NCBI RefSeq assembly: GCF_050908995.1
Contig: NC_135130.1
Coordinates: forward strand, 11,577,501 to 11,641,500
Length of the DNA: 64,000 bases
Reading direction: 5' to 3'
Source of the DNA: Andrena cerasifolii
Lineage: Eukaryota; Arthropoda; Insecta; Hymenoptera; Andrenidae
The notes under the pieces were generated by a model, which ran no database searches, had not been told where the DNA came from, and worked only from the letters and a program-made list of their open reading frames with translations. This document shows positions 1-13,000 of the stretch, in pieces. How positions within the stretch are numbered: position 1 is the stretch's first letter; each line of letters starts with the position of its first letter. Position numbers and translations under genes: made by a program.

Positions 1-1054
1 TGGAATGCTGCCAGCTGAACTGAATAGGTGGTCGCGCTCGCCTCTGGGAAATTAAGTGTGTGCAAGCAAAAACGTGCGAAACCAAAAACGCCACGCCGAC
101 AACCCCGACAAGTACACTTAGATCCCTTGTGGGTGCAATCTACTGCATAGCACATGTACAGCTTCGAGCTGTCTCCACGTGGCAGACGAATATAGCGGCC
201 GCGGTAAGGTGCCCATCGAGGTTAGGGATAGAAGATCGGTAGGCGCGGAACGTGAAATGATAGAGTAGCGCTCGATCGCTCCACCAGATTCGTTTATCGC
301 CGCATGGAGTCCGCGTGCATCCCTGTTTCTCCTTTTTTCGCCGGCGGATCAACTGTTATTATCAATGCAGAGTGCAATTTGCATCTGCTGGCCGCCGGAG
401 CAATTGGCGTTATTAAACGCTGCGGACCAGTGAACTCGATCTAAATCGGTATTCCCGCGACATTACTCATTAAACGAAGTTGGCAGCACGTGAAAATGCA
501 ATTCGCCCTGGCAAGTTGGGTATGAAAACGCGCGGAACGAAGACACCGGATCGAGGTGGGAAAACCACTGCCTCAAATTAAACGAACTCGTCGCTTGCGT
601 ACAGGGCGGTTCAAAAATCAAGTCGCTGAATATTTTGAGCCTGTTTTTTTTGGGAACAAAGCATATAATATATAAGCACAGTATATAAAGTGGTTAGGAA
701 TTATAATTCGAAACGTTCGCTTTCTACGAATAGTCTTTTTCGCATTTTAGATCCGCACGAGTTTACAGGAATATAGTCGTACATTTTTCTGACACCCAGT
801 GTATTGGGTTGGGAATTGCCACGGGGATTCGCTTATCGTTACGATAAGGATCTGTATTTTCCTGCGAACGAAAATTCCACCGTGATTTTCCCACCGTCGT
901 TTCCTACCCCGAAATGCTGATAAACAAATTTTATCGTTTAATCGCCGCGTGACTGCTGTTTAAAAAGAGCGGAACGGTAAATGAATTTATCCGTTTTAAT
1001 CGCAGTTACCGCGTGGAAATTTTTCGGTTAACCCCTGTCGCTGGATATTATGGT

Positions 1055-1300
1055 CAGGGCTCGATCCAGGGAGCTGCACAAAGGGCAACTGCCCAAATTG
1101 GTTAATTGGTAATTTATGAATATTAAATTTTTTATAAAACAAAAGGCGTTTATTATTCAACAAATACCTACAACAATTTCACTCCCTGTCACAAATTATA
1201 TTTTCAAATTATTATTTATAATTCAATATAAAGGGCGGCAGAAAACATTTTTGACTATGGTATCTGCGAAAGTTTTGAGATTCTTTCGGTGTTTTTGAAT
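1055..1300. mobile_element. Possible hAT-type MITE remnant
   Basis: The left edge reads CAGGGCTCGATCCAGGGAGC, soon followed by GGGCAACTGCCC, then about 150 bp of AT-rich DNA and AAAGGGCGGCAGAAAA. Many nonautonomous hAT elements start CAGGGC and carry GGGGCAACTGCCCC-like and GGGCGGCA blocks. No matching right inverted repeat or 8-bp target duplication is visible, so this is a weak call. Confidence 0.25.
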
Positions 1301-2899
1301 ATCTTATATCTACGTATATATTCCCAGATGCCAATCTTCCAAAGGGACTTCCCCCGTTAATCCTTAAAGAGCGCCCAGCAGCAGTCCACTTAACCTCAAA
1401 TTAGAAGGGACAAAAGTTGGGATGCACAGGCGCCTGTATTACAATAGAATGGAGTAGGATGCTGGTACGTGAAACACGTGAGTTGTGGTTATGCGGTATG
1501 CGGGCATGCGAATAACCCGAGGGAAGATTGGCTCGCAAGGCTGCCATCGAATAGAACGTTTGTTGAAACGATCACGCGAAATGAACCGACCGAATTTCCA
1601 TGCGACTCGAGCGCCTCCTACGATCATCTTTAATGGCTCTTTCCTCACGATGCCCATGGTTTCCGCCGGTCGAGGGGAATCCCCTGCTAGATACCTCTCA
1701 GCAAATTGAACAGCTATTAATATATCCAGAGTGCATCCATTGCAATACCTAACCTTACAGCGATCTTCGGTAAAGGGAATAGCGAATTTCGAATCAGGTC
1801 AGAGGTTTTCGCAGGACCGCGTGTGCTGCCGTGTAATTCGAACGTTCACTCGGTCTGCTTATTGTTAGTGCGGTTACCGTCCGCAGGACAGGCAGCGCCA
1901 TGCATGTATTAACGAGCCCGACTCGATATTTTTTCCCAGTGACGCGTGTAATTATGCCCGGCGCACGTTTGCCTGTCGAGACAATTAAATCTAAAACTCG
2001 GAACAGGGGAGTTTCCGTGACCCGTGCATAATGGACGGCGGCAGAATCACGAGAATTCTAATGTCTCGCTCGTGCGAACCGTTTAGACAGGGGCATGTAA
2101 CGCAATTATTATCTTTGCACATCAAGGTTATTATGCAATTATGTGTGCGCGTGCCTGCGTACACGCGCTTCGGTAACGGTGTTTGATGAAACGTCGGAAC
2201 GGCTTGGAAATCGCGCAGCAATTTAGCAGAGTACCGCTTCGGGTAATCACGGTAATCGTTTGACACAGGCTCGTTGACAGAAGTAGCAATGCGCGGCACA
2301 ATTATTTTCACGCCGCCAAGTTGTAGCTCAGTGGCACCTACTTTTTCACAACGTGCTTGGCGAAAAAAATCTCTATTTTTCAGACTTCCGAGGGTTATTA
2401 TTTTGACTTAAGAATAAAAGCGTACTATTGCCTCCAATTAGTAATCCCATTAACTACATAACCTACAAACTGCATACTGGTATATACGGGCTTTTAGAAG
2501 CGACGATCGAGTTCATACCTCGAGGGGCCATTTCTCAAGCATCAGTGTGTCACTACATCCTCCGATATCGTCGCACAAACACGAGGCAAGCTAAAAATCA
2601 TCCAACAATGCAGCCCCAGCAATCCTTTCCGGATAGTCCCTTTCCATTCTATTCCCCCTGCAGAGGGATTTCCCCGTGCACCGGCAGTCGCGGTCGCGTC
2701 TTTGATCCCACGGTCAATCGCGCCCCAAGTTTCCCATCATCCTCTTTTTCTCGGCCGACGAATGGTATATCCGTGGTTTTTCACAAAATCGGCCATTAGC
2801 CGACTGGCCGTGGCATTAGTCGCGCGGAATCGCTTTATTCCGCGTCGCCGAGGCCAAGCTAAATTCGCGCGCTGTTGCCGGCAGAGCAGGGCGGCCGGA

Positions 2900-2914
2900 G
2901 GGGGGGGGGGGGGG
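2900..2914 (+). repeat. 15-base G homopolymer
   Basis: An uninterrupted run of 15 G bases follows gcggccgga in a GC-rich stretch. Its exact length may be affected by sequencing error. Confidence 0.9.
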
Positions 2915-5784
2915 AAACGTGAGCAAGCATCGAGGCATTAGGCAATTGAATCGCGACGGCGTTTAAGGTGGCCGTTTTTGTCGTCGGCAGTGCATAAATA
3001 TGAACGCGGGATCGAAACGCTCTCCCGATATCTCGGCGAGATTTATTGCCTTCGTTCCTTTGTGCCGCGCGCCGTCGCGGCCGAGAAACTTGCTTGTTGT
3101 GTCGCGATATTTTTGCCGGGTGTTCGATTCGAGGAGAAACCTGAGACGGGAGGAGCTTCAAGGAGCGCAGCCAATGGGGTATGGAAATTCTTTTGTTAAT
3201 GGGCGAAACGTACTGGTGGAGTATTTGTGTCGTCACTTTTTATAGGCGCTGTAGTGTGCGAAGTGGATTTTTTTAAACCGGACGCATTTTCTTCTCTCTT
3301 TCGCGGTGATTAAAAGATTGCGGGGTCTTAGCTTCCAGCAGGTTGCCCCAGTTTGGCGAGACCTGGGTCAAGAAATTACTTTTTCCTCTCTCTTTCGAAT
3401 GTGACAATATTAATCCACGGCAGGACAGTAAATATATTGCTTCGAAATTTAATGGAACAATGCGGATAAATCTGCTGCTACAAGTTTATACAGACGAAAA
3501 GTCAATGGATTAACGCGTCCTTTTTTTTTATCTGGAATTATTTGAATCACTGGTAATGGAGTGCTTCCCTGTTTCCTTCCGTGTGAATTACAAAAGCCTG
3601 GCACGCTGAAAAAAAAAGAGGAGGAAGAATGAGAACAAAGGAATGGAACACGAATCACGAAACGCCATCGTTGGTTTTGGTAAATAACAACCGGCACGTA
3701 GCGGTGTGCGTTGCACGAAGATCCTTTTTGCATTTCCAGCGTTGCAGTGTTGACACAGCGTTTTCTCCACCGCCAGAGGAAGGATCCAGTTTCGCAGTTT
3801 CTCTTCAGCGCGGTGCAGATTATTTCGATAAAAAATTCTACCGCGCGGGATCGGTTGATGTAGATTGAACGTAAAAAATCGTCACTCCTCGGTTAATCCC
3901 CTTTATTCTAAAAACACACATGTTCCCATCGTTTTATCTCGAAATATACAATTGTAAATCGACCAAATCGCTCGGACAACGTTTGCCAAGATGATCGAAT
4001 GGGGCCACGTGGCAGGCAGCGCGCGGCACATGGTGATATAATATTCGCAGGGCAAACGAGACGGCACCGAAACTCGTCGACGCCGTCTGGTGCATGCGGA
4101 CGCCACCGGAACGAATTTCGGAACGCATAATCGAGGACGCTAACGCATTTACGCGAAAATAACCGCAGCGGTGGTTACGTCTTGTGCGTTCACTAGGACA
4201 GTATTGATCTTCTGCGTATTTCCCACACCCCCTTCATCACCCCCATCCCTCCCCGCCGCGCACCCCTTATCCGCGCTGCTCTTCTGCGTACACCGCTGCC
4301 GACGTATTATCATTCCCATGGCCGTTTCGTTTATATAGGGACCATTTTTCCAGCACCTGCCTGGTCGATTAATTAGCCTAGAGAATTTCGGGTCCGACGG
4401 GCTCCTGGCGTATTTAAATTAAACCCTACTCCACGCTGGGAAAATGCCCATCCGCACCCACCTTCCCTCCCGCAAACCATGTCCCTTTACAGTGGGGTTT
4501 TTTCTATTCTATTTTCTATTTAAAAAGCATTTGTGAAGAACACTTTTCTGGTGAAATTGCGAATGCACCCCCTCGGATGTACTTGACTGTTTCTTCCGTG
4601 TTCTACGCTTTTTAAGCGGGTTGCAGGTGGGAAATATTTTTGAGCAGGATGGAAAGGGGAAGGTAGGAAATGAAAGGCGCGCGCAATTATTCATCATCGC
4701 TTTTCCATTTTTTTTTTGTATTCTTTTTCCATTGCTTCAATTTTTTTAATGCACTGCTATTCTGGGTGTTTGTTTAAAGGGAGGAATTAGGGGATAAGAA
4801 TAGATGAAGGGCTTTGTGGGTTTCATTTATTATTTATTTTTTGGATTGTGTATTTCGTTTGTCATACAGCCTCCCGTTTTAGGAGGTTATTAAAAGCGCG
4901 AACTTTCGGCGAATAATTAAATTGCTCGCGGATCGGGGGTTTCGGCCCTGGGCGATTTTGCTGTCTTCTTTGTCCCGTTTTAGCAAGCCGTTGATAACGA
5001 GAATTTTTTTCTTTCACCCTTTCGCTTCTGCTTTTTCTCTTATTCTGTCTCGTTGCCATGGATTATTGACAACTCTGGGAATTAATCTGCTGCTGTGTTG
5101 CACACTACGGAATTTAATATCATTAAATTTTTCCATCAGTAAACGCGCGGGGATGTGAATAATTGATGCAGGCTTTTTCACAAATATCGCGCTGCAATCT
5201 TTTTACCTGAATATTTCACGATGAAAATGGTTTTGCTGAAGCTGGGGTTTGTTGCATTCAATTGGTAGCTTTAACCACTGCACTCAGAATTTTATAAAAT
5301 TTCTTTGCGTAATAACCGTGCTTAATATTCTGCAGTTGGGGAAGTAAGCAAGGTGATCTGCACCGACAATAATGTGCTGCGTAAATTAAATTAATTGTCT
5401 TGTGGAAGATATACAACCCTATTGCCTTGTTGACATTATGTTTAACGAGATCTTTGTTCGGTGCCACTCCACTCATCCGTGACTGCGAAATAATTATACC
5501 GTTGTTTGGAATTTAACAAAATACAGTTGGGTTTATTCAACTTGATTTTATAATGCATCAGTCATACAATTCGTTCGTTTTAAATAAATACTATTACGAG
5601 ACTCTGAAATATTTGGAATTTGTTTGTAGAAATATTTGGAAGTCGCAGATTGTTAAAGCTTGCGAGTTTGTGTGCAATGGATCATTACGCTTGTACTTTA
5701 CCATCTGTAATTAGCACTGCCCACATGGTGCAACAGAGTTGTAAAATAGTTTCTATGGTTCTCATACGTTACATTTGCAATATC

Positions 5785-5892
5785 ACATTCAGTGAAATGT
5801 AAATGTGAAGTGTAATGTGTAAAGCGTAACTGTGTTGTGTGAAGTGTAATTTGTAAAGTGTAATGTGTGATGTGAAAAGTGCTGTGTTCTGA
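5785..5892 (+). repeat. Degenerate GTGTAATGTGTAAA-type simple repeat
   Basis: The segment alternates blocks such as gtgaagtgtaatgtgtaaag and gtgtgaagtgtaatttgtaa with a period near 10-16 bp. The reverse strand reads as CACTT/ACA repeats and creates spurious ORFs of 68 and 72 aa rich in His, Thr and Tyr. It looks like ordinary low-complexity sequence. Confidence 0.75.
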
Positions 5893-7407
5893 TTTGCTGT
5901 GCAAATTGCTGTGTTACCCTATATAACAAAGTTGTAAACGTTTGAAGTTTGTGGCATTTGAGCAGCTGGCTGTAGGGCATGGTGTCAGCGCAGCGAGTTG
6001 CCGCCACTCTGCGCGGCGGGTTGCATGCTGCTTGCAGCTAGGAACACAAACTTCGTTATGAGACGCAGCATGGGAAAATATTACCAGTCAAAACTGATTC
6101 TCTATCGTTCTCCATAACTCACAAAAGTTTCAATAGCAACATACCTTCCACAGTGCGCAATAATTGCAATAAAGCTTCTTCGTGTCATATGTAAACGTAT
6201 GCACAATGGGTAACAAGTATCACAAGAAATTCGTGGAATTATTCCATTACATACAAGGGACAAATGAATCCTAATTCCTGCTGCAATTCTGCCCTGATAA
6301 GAGTCACTGCCGCACCTAGGAGTCCATGTTTCCTGGCATTATCTTCGTCCTTTTGCATTTCACGAATCTCACGGCCCTGTGTGTGCAGAGAGGCGCCACT
6401 GCATTGCAAATTGCGTCCGTGTTGCGCACGATTATGAAGAATTTACAGTCAGCGGGCTTAAGCTTCGTCCTTATGAAATATTCCCGCGCAGTTTGTTTGA
6501 CGTTTGCCACGGATAAAGGGGATATTCCATTGGTTGCGCGCGAGCAGCGTGTACATTTTAATGACGCTCCCATTATACGTGGACCTTAATGTGACTTAAA
6601 TGACCGTATTTATGCTGCAACATAAATAAATGGACGCGATCCCAAGACTGTTTCTTGGCCCTTTCTTCTACTTTGCTGCTGGAGCGTGAATGGCACCTGC
6701 CATAATAGCGAGGAAACGCAAGCTTCTCCTGGAATTATTAAGTATTTGATACATTGTAATTTGTTTAATATATACCTGTACACGAGTGACCTAGAAAATT
6801 ATTTACTCTCCTTCCTATTTCATTTTATTCACACGCAGATGCAATGCAGGTGTGTCAATTATTGCAATCTCATAAATAGAACAACGTTCTAGCATATAGA
6901 ATTTAATTGCGAAATTATCGATTTCCACATGTGACGCAGAACTACAAAATCCGACCTACAGAGATAAGCGACAAGTTTGGACCGCGAACTAAAAAGCCAA
7001 ATCGATATACAATTGGGCTAGTTGTGCGGAAAGCTAAATGCGGAATGGCAAAAAATTAGTTAAACACAGTACGGATCCCATAATTTTGTGATCTTTGCGA
7101 TTTTGTGAACAACTCTTATATTATCTAATTATTAAAACTACCAAGCCATAGTCTTAGGCTTAAAGAAGCAAAAGCCACAGAAAATTTAAAATACTATTAA
7201 TTATACTGCTCACTATTAAATAATTCAATAAAAGGCATTGCAAAAATTGTTTAATGTACATTTAATGGCAAAATACTGGAACAATTATAAGATCCCAAAC
7301 GAACCACACGAAGCGGCCGAAACTAGCGTGAAATTGGATCACCACTTGCTTGAAGTTGCAAATCGTAACTCGACCGCATATTAAAGCAACAGAATTCGTG
7401 GTTTAAT

Positions 7408-7740
7408 AGCAAAATCAAAGCGACCGAGTCCCAAATTGAACGGTACAAGTTGAAGCCGCGCGGCCCCGAGTCTTGTCCCATAAAATTGAAGTTTCCCAGT
7501 TTCTGATTTAATTACAAAATTGAAGCGTCCGTGCCCCCCTTCCCCGGTTGGGCATCAAAACAGAAACCCTCCAAGTTCCGATCGAGCCGCAAATCCGAGG
7601 GCGGGGAGCCCTCAAATTCGCCCGCAAAATCGAACCGCCCGAAATCCCGATTCGTCCCGCAGAATTGACCGTGCAAAGATTCTGTATCGTCCCGTAAAAC
7701 TGACGCCCCCAAGCCCCGAAATCCGTGCGGAAAATCCGGG
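7408..7740 (+). repeat. Degenerate tandem array, about 35-36 bp unit, roughly nine copies
   Basis: Successive blocks begin with CCCGCAAAATTGAA-like cores and run through GTCC/CCCC to ATTCGT. The clearest neighbours start near cccgcaaaatcgaacc, cccgcagaattgaccg and cccgtaaaactgacgc, each 35-36 bp after the last. Earlier copies (cccataaaattgaag, tacaaaattgaagcg) are more diverged, and similar cores may continue upstream toward 7260. The array is more GC-rich than its surroundings, and its periodicity produces the overlapping open frames at 7508-7954. Confidence 0.65.
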
Positions 7741-9996
7741 CCGCTGCCACCCCTCCTACCTCCCGTGGCAAATTAAAAAACAAATTCCACGATATCAAGA
7801 TTTAACTCCGCCCGTCGCTTTCACGCGGCCATTATCTTCGAACAGTAAATCAATTTTCGTTGCTGCTCAGTCGGCCGAAAAATCCACCGTGCAAAATATT
7901 TTGCGAGAATCGTATCTCTTGCCAGCCCGTCGCTGGAAAATCCCGCCCGATTGATCGTTACTGCACCATTCATGAGGCTGAAACGTAATTAATTAACTTT
8001 CGGCAGGCTGCTCCACGGCTCGTCCGTTTTTTCCCACGCCCTTTTTCCCGCAGGAAATTTCGCCGGATTTGCGATACTCGATTATTAAAAATCACGGGAA
8101 GCTGCTTAAATTATCTGCGCCGATGAGAACCACGAACACCCACCGGTCTGCAGAATTATTTCTGTTACGCTCGACGAAACCGTGGACGGATAAAAATTCT
8201 GCGCGTTCAAACGAGTAAAAAATGCGGTATACAGTTTTGCTGTACGACGCTTCGTTTTCGAGGAAATCCGATTTGAACGGTTTCTAAGTAGTATGGAGTT
8301 AAACAAGCGCGCCCTTGCGGTGCTCAACTTCAGGCTCAATTTCCTCGGGAACGAAGCTTCCGGGAGAAAAATGTTACTCTACATTTTCGATGCATTTTTG
8401 CTTGTAGAAAAAGTCCCTACTCGGTTATAGCCGCTCGTCACGAATATTACGCATTTATCACTGTTTTTTTAGCGTTATTTGCTTACGTTGGCGTAATTTC
8501 TAGGGTATAAAAATTCAGATATAAATACAAACACGGCTCACGAGCATCAGCGTCGATTTAAATGGGAAATATAAGCGGCTTGATGAAGTGGCGCGTGACA
8601 CGAGAGGGGAAAGTGACAATTGTCCAGCAGAAACGAGTCCCGCAGTCGATAATCAGTCCCGCGCAATACGTTAAAGTGGCGTTATACCGCTCTTATCGGG
8701 GGTCAGCATGATAAACGGAGCCGTGTTCTGAAAGACTTAATGGAGGCAAAACAGCGTGGCGAGAGTATCGTGAATCTTTTGGTATCGTAGCAGGCTATGT
8801 TCGATAGTATCGCATGCCCACGGCCTCCTACCCCCGTTTTGTTATTTATCGCCAGAGTCTTGCCGTTTTTCGTTAATCGATCGCCAGAGAATTTTGTGTG
8901 TTACCTGGTAGATAAAGGTGCCTCGGAGTGATCGGCAGTTTTATAATACATTCACACCGACCGATCTTTTTTGCCGAGTGCAGCGCGCTTCCAGATGTAA
9001 AAGGAACTGCAGGTGCCGTTATTACGTCATGCCTGGAAATCGATAGGGAGGGTAGTATTTGAATTCCCTGCGGGCGAAAAATTACAATGTCCTCGATAAA
9101 GGTTCTCCGTACGACCTATGAAACATAAGGGAAGAACGCAGAAGTGCAATAACCACTTACATTCACAAAGATAAGCACTGCCGAGGCGATCTCAATACTC
9201 GTTGCACCGACTTGGCACTTACGTACGTTCTTCCCCGAACGATCTCGAGCATACGAGCACGTACTCCGGCCGCAGAATTATGATGGCATCTATTAGAATG
9301 CAAAAAAAAACGAAGAAGTGGCATTGGGGTTCGGAGGTACTTCGCAGTTTTAACTCTGTGAAATTTTATTCCATCGAGAGATACATTTCTCCCGCTGAAC
9401 AGCGTCAGGAGAAATTTACACGCGCTTTAAAATGCATCGCAAGGAAGACAAGGATCATCGTCCCACATTTCGAGAATTAAAATTATGGCTGTAATTTTAC
9501 TTTACGGCGCGCTGTAACTATTATCTTTTTCCATTCGGGAATACAAATTGTGGTCCCGCCACCTCCCGCCTGTGCTGCTAAATTATATCGCATTTTATGC
9601 GCGTAAAATAGCGCGGAAATATAAATTCAAAAATCCGCTGTGTCACCATTCTATTAAATTCGGGTTTGACTTTCTGCGCCAGCGCTTGGGGAAAATGCAG
9701 GGGCTCTTCTTGCCCAAGAAGAAGTGCCAATTCGATCTCAGTCTCGCAGGTTCTTGAAATTTGTTGCCTCGCGCAAAATCCACCACCTTCCAAATGCAAT
9801 CTGCCATTCGGCAAATGGGATTCAAGCCCCCGAAAAGAGTATTAAAAAAAAAAAAATCGTACGACAGCCGCGTGACGATATAACCCCCGGGCGTTTATTC
9901 AACCCTTAAAAACGCGGCAGGCATCCAATTTGCCGGCAAGTTGCCCCGGTAAACACGGCTAATAAACATTCCTCGTTCCTCTTCTTTCTGTTGCAG

Positions 9997-10049
9997 CTCC
10001 ATCGGCACACGTACCTGGCCCACTACAGGATCGTGAACCTGAAAACCTT
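9997..10049 (+). CDS. Dpp4: DPP4-like internal exon 1 of window (RHTY propeller segment)
   Basis: This 53-nt exon lies between a strong acceptor (cttctttctgttgcag) and a consensus donor (gtaagt). It encodes LHRHTYLAHYRIVNLKT and ends in phase 2. The RHTYLAHY segment matches the RHSY-type strand of DPP4 enzymes. In human DPP4 the Arg here (R125) helps bind the substrate carbonyl and lines the active-site pocket. The split codon (TT plus G of the next exon) gives Leu, so the proteins join as LKTLVETS. It is too short to be convincing alone; support comes from the splice sites, frame continuity and motif order with the next exon. The preceding exon lies left of it and was not found in 1-9996. 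Confidence 0.8.
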
Positions 10050-13000
10050 GTAAGTAAACGAGCCACACGGCCCCGGGGCCATTTAGGATAATCGTATCTC
10101 AAACTTATTCCGCGGCCGAGTTTAGATTTGCATTTTAATCTTCGCGCTACGATGGCTGGGAGCGGCTGGCGGCGTGCAAATTACGGGCACTGACGCAAAT
10201 TTCAGGCTCGTCTTCGCCGCGACACCGCCAACGCCACTGGCGAACTCCACCTAGCGGTTCTAGGCGTTAATCCGCCGTTTAAGGGTGCTTATATCACGAT
10301 TAGACCCGACGTCGCCCCTCTCGAATACCATTTGTACTTCTTCGTATCCGGCTCAGCCCATTCGCGCCTTAGTTGACAGAGGTTAGGTTGGCGAGCGTGT
10401 TTAAAAAAGATGGCGGGCCGGGAAGCCCCGCGGAGACATAACCTAAAAACCCTAGGCTCGAGTAGTTTCATTCGCAGCCAATATGGATAATTTGGCATGT
10501 CAGACCTTTTAGATTTATTAGATAAGGGAAGATTGCTTGTGTGAAGATAGATACAGAATAAGTGCAGAGGTTAGAGATGGGCAAAATTTTTATTTAAATG
10601 AATGTCGAATAACGAATAAAAGTTTTAAAAAAATTATTCGTCATGTGTAGAGTACAAAAATTAACTTTATTCCTCAAATAATCTAGAGTTAAAGTAATTT
10701 TTACTTTTTATTTAGTTAATGCCCAACTCTGGTAGGGGTTACCGATATGGGAATCCCCCTATGGTGGCGGGAAAGTTTGGTTTGTAGGACGAATGAAGGC
10801 TACCGACGTCAGCGCGCGAGGTCTATATTTCTTTCAGTCGGAATTTGACGAGAAATTGCTAAGGGTTTATATTATGTACCGAATGGGTGAGACGAAACTT
10901 TGGGGAACCCCTAACAACCAATATTGTTCGAAGAGTGTTTGTTTCCCGCGAGTTTAAAAATAGTTGCGGAACTTTGCCGCTCTTTATGGTTGTATTTTAA
11001 ACTTCAGCCCTTCAAGTTGGAGTTATACGGTGGCGGTAGATGAAAGCCGTCTTTCATACTCGAAGAGAATACCATGCTCTTAAGAAAGCACCGCTTAGGA
11101 CGACGCGTGATGTTAGCCCGAGCTATTCTTTAATGACTTCCAGGGAACATTTAAATTTCTCACGCTTGTGAACATGGGTATCTCGAATATTTGGCTGGAC
11201 ACTGTTTTCTAAATTGGACGCCTGTAATAACTTTTGAACCACTTAGAAATACGCAGCTCCGCCTAAATATAGGTCCACCTAATTACGGAGGCATGAGTCT
11301 GGGTTATTTGTGGGAGCATAGGTCCTAATTAACTTTTTAAGAAAAATATAACCGTTTCCAACGTTGCTTCCCAACTTTCCTGCCACTTGAAGCTCAAAAA
11401 GCTTTAAAGCCCTGAAAGCTCCACCAACCGAGTGTGGTATAAAAAACTTTGAAGAACATTTCTGTTCAAGGAAAAGTTGAGAGCGATTCCATTCGTGGCT
11501 CTCGTAAAATTCTTCATCATACACTCTCCCCAGCCGAACAAACGATTCCAATTAGCGATCGGGAACAAAGAAGAGCGACAGTCTTCTCTCCTTTGACATC
11601 TGGTGCAATTGCGGTGAAATTGCCTTAGAAGAAAGTGGCCAGAATTACAGGGCAAAAGAATGTCAAGCTTCGGACTCATTGAGTTGTAATTGCGAAGTCG
11701 GCTTAACACTCTACGGGTTAAGTAATGGCGTCGACTCGTACGCGGAGACTTTTAGTGATATGTTAGGTTATGTTACGAGTCTTTGGGTGTTTCGTTGCAA
11801 TTGTAACAGTCGCGTGTATAAGTGCCACTGATTCTGAGACTGTAATTGTTGCTGTGAATATGTCAGCAAAACTTTTACTATGAAAATATGCTTATGGTAT
11901 CCCTGTGTTTAAAACCAGGATAATAATTTTCCCTAGGCCCCCTAAATGAACCATAATGGGAAAGCTGACGCAAAGTTCAGCGCAGAGGGCGCCACTAGCG
12001 CATGTACCTTTGTTGATTTCAAAATTAAAATGAGAGCCAAAGGAGAAAATTATAAAATATTATAAAATGTTTAAAAAAAAATTATGCTAAAGTTGACTTC
12101 TAATATCCTTTTTTTTTCTTTTACCAGCTTTGACATCTTTATAACCTAAAAGATGCAAGTTTATTTTTTATATCTACATAATTAATAATAGCCAATAATA
12201 ATAACAACAATAATTATAGATACATACACGTATTATAGAAATTAAGAAGTAAAATAAGATAAATTAAATTCACCTAAAACAGCGATTACAAATGGTACAC
12301 GTGATGGTGGCGTCACAGGTGGGAAAAAGTTGAAATCAGCTTCCGAGATTAATTTGCATGTACTAGTATTACGATTACCTCTAGTACAATTTCCTCCCTC
12401 AATTATTCTATAATTATAATCATTGGAAATATCGGTCTGACGAAACAGTAACATAAAGCGGACCAAGTGATATCACGAGTTCGCGGAATTAAATAGCCAG
12501 GGATCCGCGGAATGAGCTGATAAGTTAGGAACAAAAACTCGTGGCCAGCCGACTAGGGCAGCGCGCATGAATGAGTCTGGTGACGTGACCGGCACAATGA
12601 ATGAAGTGGCGTGCAAAGAGCCAGGAACAGTGTGCGGTGAAATGTTACCACTTCTGCTGGTGACATTTTTCTTAGCCCTCGGAGACACGGGGGCTGCTAC
12701 GAACGTGGAAATTTTTCCCCGCTCGCATCGAATATGAAATTCGGCCGCCGTTAGTCCAGATATAAATCCCAGACTTTAATTTCCCCATGAACATCCTGAC
12801 ACTGGCATTGTTTCACGGCCGACATTTCGCAGCGACTAAAACGTCTCACGAGAATTGGATATAAAACTAGTAACATTACCAATTATTGGCTTCAATTGTT
12901 ATTGTGTTTAATTTGACTTCCGTAATAGGGAATATAGTATTTGACAAACACGAGAGTGCTCCCTCGTGGCCTAGGGAATTTACCACTTATGATCACTTCA

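Larger units (their letters stand above)
1..9996. other. No recognised gene; 5' intron or upstream flank of the DPP4-like gene
   Basis: Because 9997 is an internal exon preceded by an acceptor, this stretch is probably intron. It should be followed upstream by exons for the signal or anchor and the first propeller blades, none of which I could recognise. Open frames are short (up to 144 aa) and show no family motif. Recognisable content is a possible hAT remnant near 1055, a G15 tract at 2900, a GTGTAA-type simple repeat at 5785-5892 and a degenerate 35-bp array at 7408-7740. Confidence 0.6.

Noticed and set aside
655..695. TATATAAG-rich stretch as a promoter TATA box
   Set aside because: AT-rich sequence with no initiator, first exon or coding start nearby.
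7520..7954. 144-aa forward ORF rich in Pro, Arg and Asn
   Set aside because: Arises from the 35-bp tandem array; periodic composition rather than a protein domain.
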